From contig QKDV01000217.1 of assembly GCA_003251955.1 (NCBI GenBank), forward strand, positions 1 through 5,581: a stretch of DNA of 5,581 bases, in the 5' to 3' direction. Position numbers and translations under genes: made by a program. This document shows, one piece after another, positions 4,988 through 5,581 of the stretch. Origin of the DNA: Methanospirillum hungatei (GTDB lineage: Archaea; Halobacteriota; Methanomicrobia; Methanomicrobiales; Methanospirillaceae). The notes under the pieces are model-generated. The model was not told the origin of the DNA, searched no databases, and saw only the letters and a program-made list of their open reading frames with translations. Positions within the stretch are counted from its first letter, which is position 1. Each line of letters begins with the position of its first letter.

Positions 4988-5581
4988 CGGGAAGCCTCCT
5001 CAAACAACGCAGTGATATCCCCATAATCCAGGACTTCGTTTCCATTGAAATCAAAAGCCTGGTTCGGAAGGTTCGTTTTTATCCAGTCAAGGTTATTGAA
5101 AAATATAGGTGGATCCTGCAAGTCAATCTTCCCATTTCCATTCAGGTCCTCAAATTTTCCATCATTATCAGGATCTCCGGGGATCTGAACAAACCCGGGA
5201 ATCGGAACAAGGGTTGAATTAGCAGAACTTGTAAGAATCACACCTTCAGTTGAATTTTCTGCAGTCTGGTTGATATCTGACGGGGTTATGACCAGGGTCA
5301 TATTGTCAGTATTACTCATCGCAGAGGACTGTTCTGACAGAGAGGTGTTGGCAGTTAAATATACAGAACTGTTAGTACTGTTTTTCAGATCGGACAGTGG
5401 GAGTAATGTCTCATTTGCAGCAATGAGAGGAACAGTACCATTCTCACTCGCATTACTAAGGTTCACCGGAGTAGTCTGAATTGAAGTATTTGAGGAGACA
5501 TCACCGGTACTGATCTTCAATGCCCAGAGATCACCACTGCCAATACTGCCTTGCACATCTCCATCAGAGGAACGGGTTGTT
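4984..5581 (-). CDS. surface glycoprotein with dockerin, 3' portion (N-terminus beyond window)
   Basis: The frame stays open to the right edge, so the GTG at 5556 is probably an internal valine and the true start lies outside. The first visible residues, TTRSSDGDVQGSIGSGDLW then ALKI, match a beta-propeller-type repeat of the DGDVxG...GxxDxWxxK kind. Numbering from the GTG codon, residues 21-120 form a Ser/Thr/Asn-rich linker with 12 N-x-S/T sequons. Residues 128-188 are a dockerin: DPDNDG, then loop D137-x-N-x-N-G-x-I-D-x-x-D148, helix IFFNNLDWIK, and second loop D169-x-N-x-N-E-x-L-D-x-x-D180 with helix ITALFEEA. Dockerins bind calcium and dock to cohesins in cellulosomes; in archaea partners are mostly unknown. 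The protein should be extracellular, with the export signal in the missing part. The stop overlaps the cohesin-like gene's start by 4 bases. Confidence 0.82.
   Translation of the reverse strand, partial: TTRSSDGDVQGSIGSGDLWALKISTGDVSSNTSIQTTPVNLSNASENGTVPLIAANETLLPLSDLKNSTNSSVYLTANTSLSEQSSAMSNTDNMTLVITPSDINQTAENSTEGVILTSSANSTLVPIPGFVQIPGDPDNDGKFEDLNGNGKIDLQDPPIFFNNLDWIKTNLPNQAFDFNGNEVLDYGDITALFEEASR
4993..5175 (-). other. dockerin domain coding region
   Basis: Two calcium-loop repeats are visible. The first has full ligand spacing (D, N, N, G, I, D, D at loop positions 1, 3, 5, 6, 8, 9, 12), preceded by an extra DPDNDG typical of archaeal dockerins. The second keeps positions 1, 3, 5, 9 and 12, but has Glu instead of Gly at position 6. 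This is the C-terminal end of its protein, the usual dockerin position. Confidence 0.85.
4995..5001 (-). promoter_or_regulatory. strong ribosome binding site for the cohesin-like gene
   Basis: GAGGAGG on the - strand lies 7 bases before the ATG at 4987, inside the last codons of the dockerin gene. It fixes the start of the cohesin-like gene and suggests efficient re-initiation after the upstream stop. It is the only clear Shine-Dalgarno sequence seen in the window. Confidence 0.88.
5212..5490 (-). other. sequon-dense linker coding region
   Basis: Twelve N-x-S/T sequons fall within 93 residues (N23, N32, N35, N39, N48, N59, N62, N70, N85, N96, N101, N113, numbered from the GTG at 5556). The stretch has no cysteine or tryptophan and is rich in S, T, N and L. 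It separates the propeller-like repeat from the dockerin and probably forms an extended, sugar-coated spacer. Confidence 0.7.
5512..5580 (-). repeat. DGDV-type beta-propeller repeat, last copy visible
   Basis: The residues TTRSSDGDVQGSIGSGDLW, then ALKI, follow the T-x-S-x-DGDV-x-G-x-x-G-x-x-D-x-W-x-x-K pattern of tandem surface beta-propeller repeats. Only this one copy lies in the window, so tandem repetition is an inference. Confidence 0.55.

Overview
This 5.6 kb window looks like a chromosomal piece of a methanogenic archaeon, most likely of the order Methanomicrobiales (Methanospirillum-like is a guess). The evidence is a CoM/CoB-type fumarate reductase iron-sulfur subunit with HdrB-like cysteine-rich domains, methanogen-style secreted modules, an archaeal-type dockerin rich in D/N/G, and archaeal gene-start signals. 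No rRNA, tRNA, CRISPR array or insertion sequence is visible, and no stretch over 300 bases lacks a gene.

Left part, + strand (1-2197): the 3' portion of a TfrB-like gene runs in from the left edge. It overlaps by 4 bases (ATGA) a 419-residue amino-methyltransferase gene of the N4/N6 DNA methylase type, which has its SAM-binding motif N-terminal and its TSPPF catalytic motif about 190 residues later. No restriction endonuclease gene is visible beside it.

Middle, - strand (2216-3370): a single protein fuses an N-terminal YruB-type glutaredoxin (CPYC) to an AhpF/thioredoxin-reductase-like flavoprotein (CATC). Its gene converges on the methyltransferase gene with only 18 bases between the stops. 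The canonical NADPH 2'-phosphate motif of thioredoxin reductase is not intact, so the electron donor is open.

Right part, - strand (3427-5581, transcribed right to left): three cell-surface genes. The first runs in from the right edge. It ends in what looks like a beta-propeller repeat, then a linker with 12 N-glycosylation sequons, then a dockerin. It overlaps by 4 bases (ATGA) a secreted protein with a cohesin-like domain followed by two copies of a GWN...YW module; that start has a strong GAGGAGG ribosome binding site. After a 79-base gap comes a small secreted beta-sandwich protein with a Pro/Thr stalk and a C-terminal membrane anchor, followed by a T7 tract.

The most interesting parts are the coupled dockerin/cohesin-like surface pair with a possible membrane-anchored third member, and the glutaredoxin-flavoprotein fusion with an unassigned electron donor. 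Both rest on motif reading and inference, with no database search.
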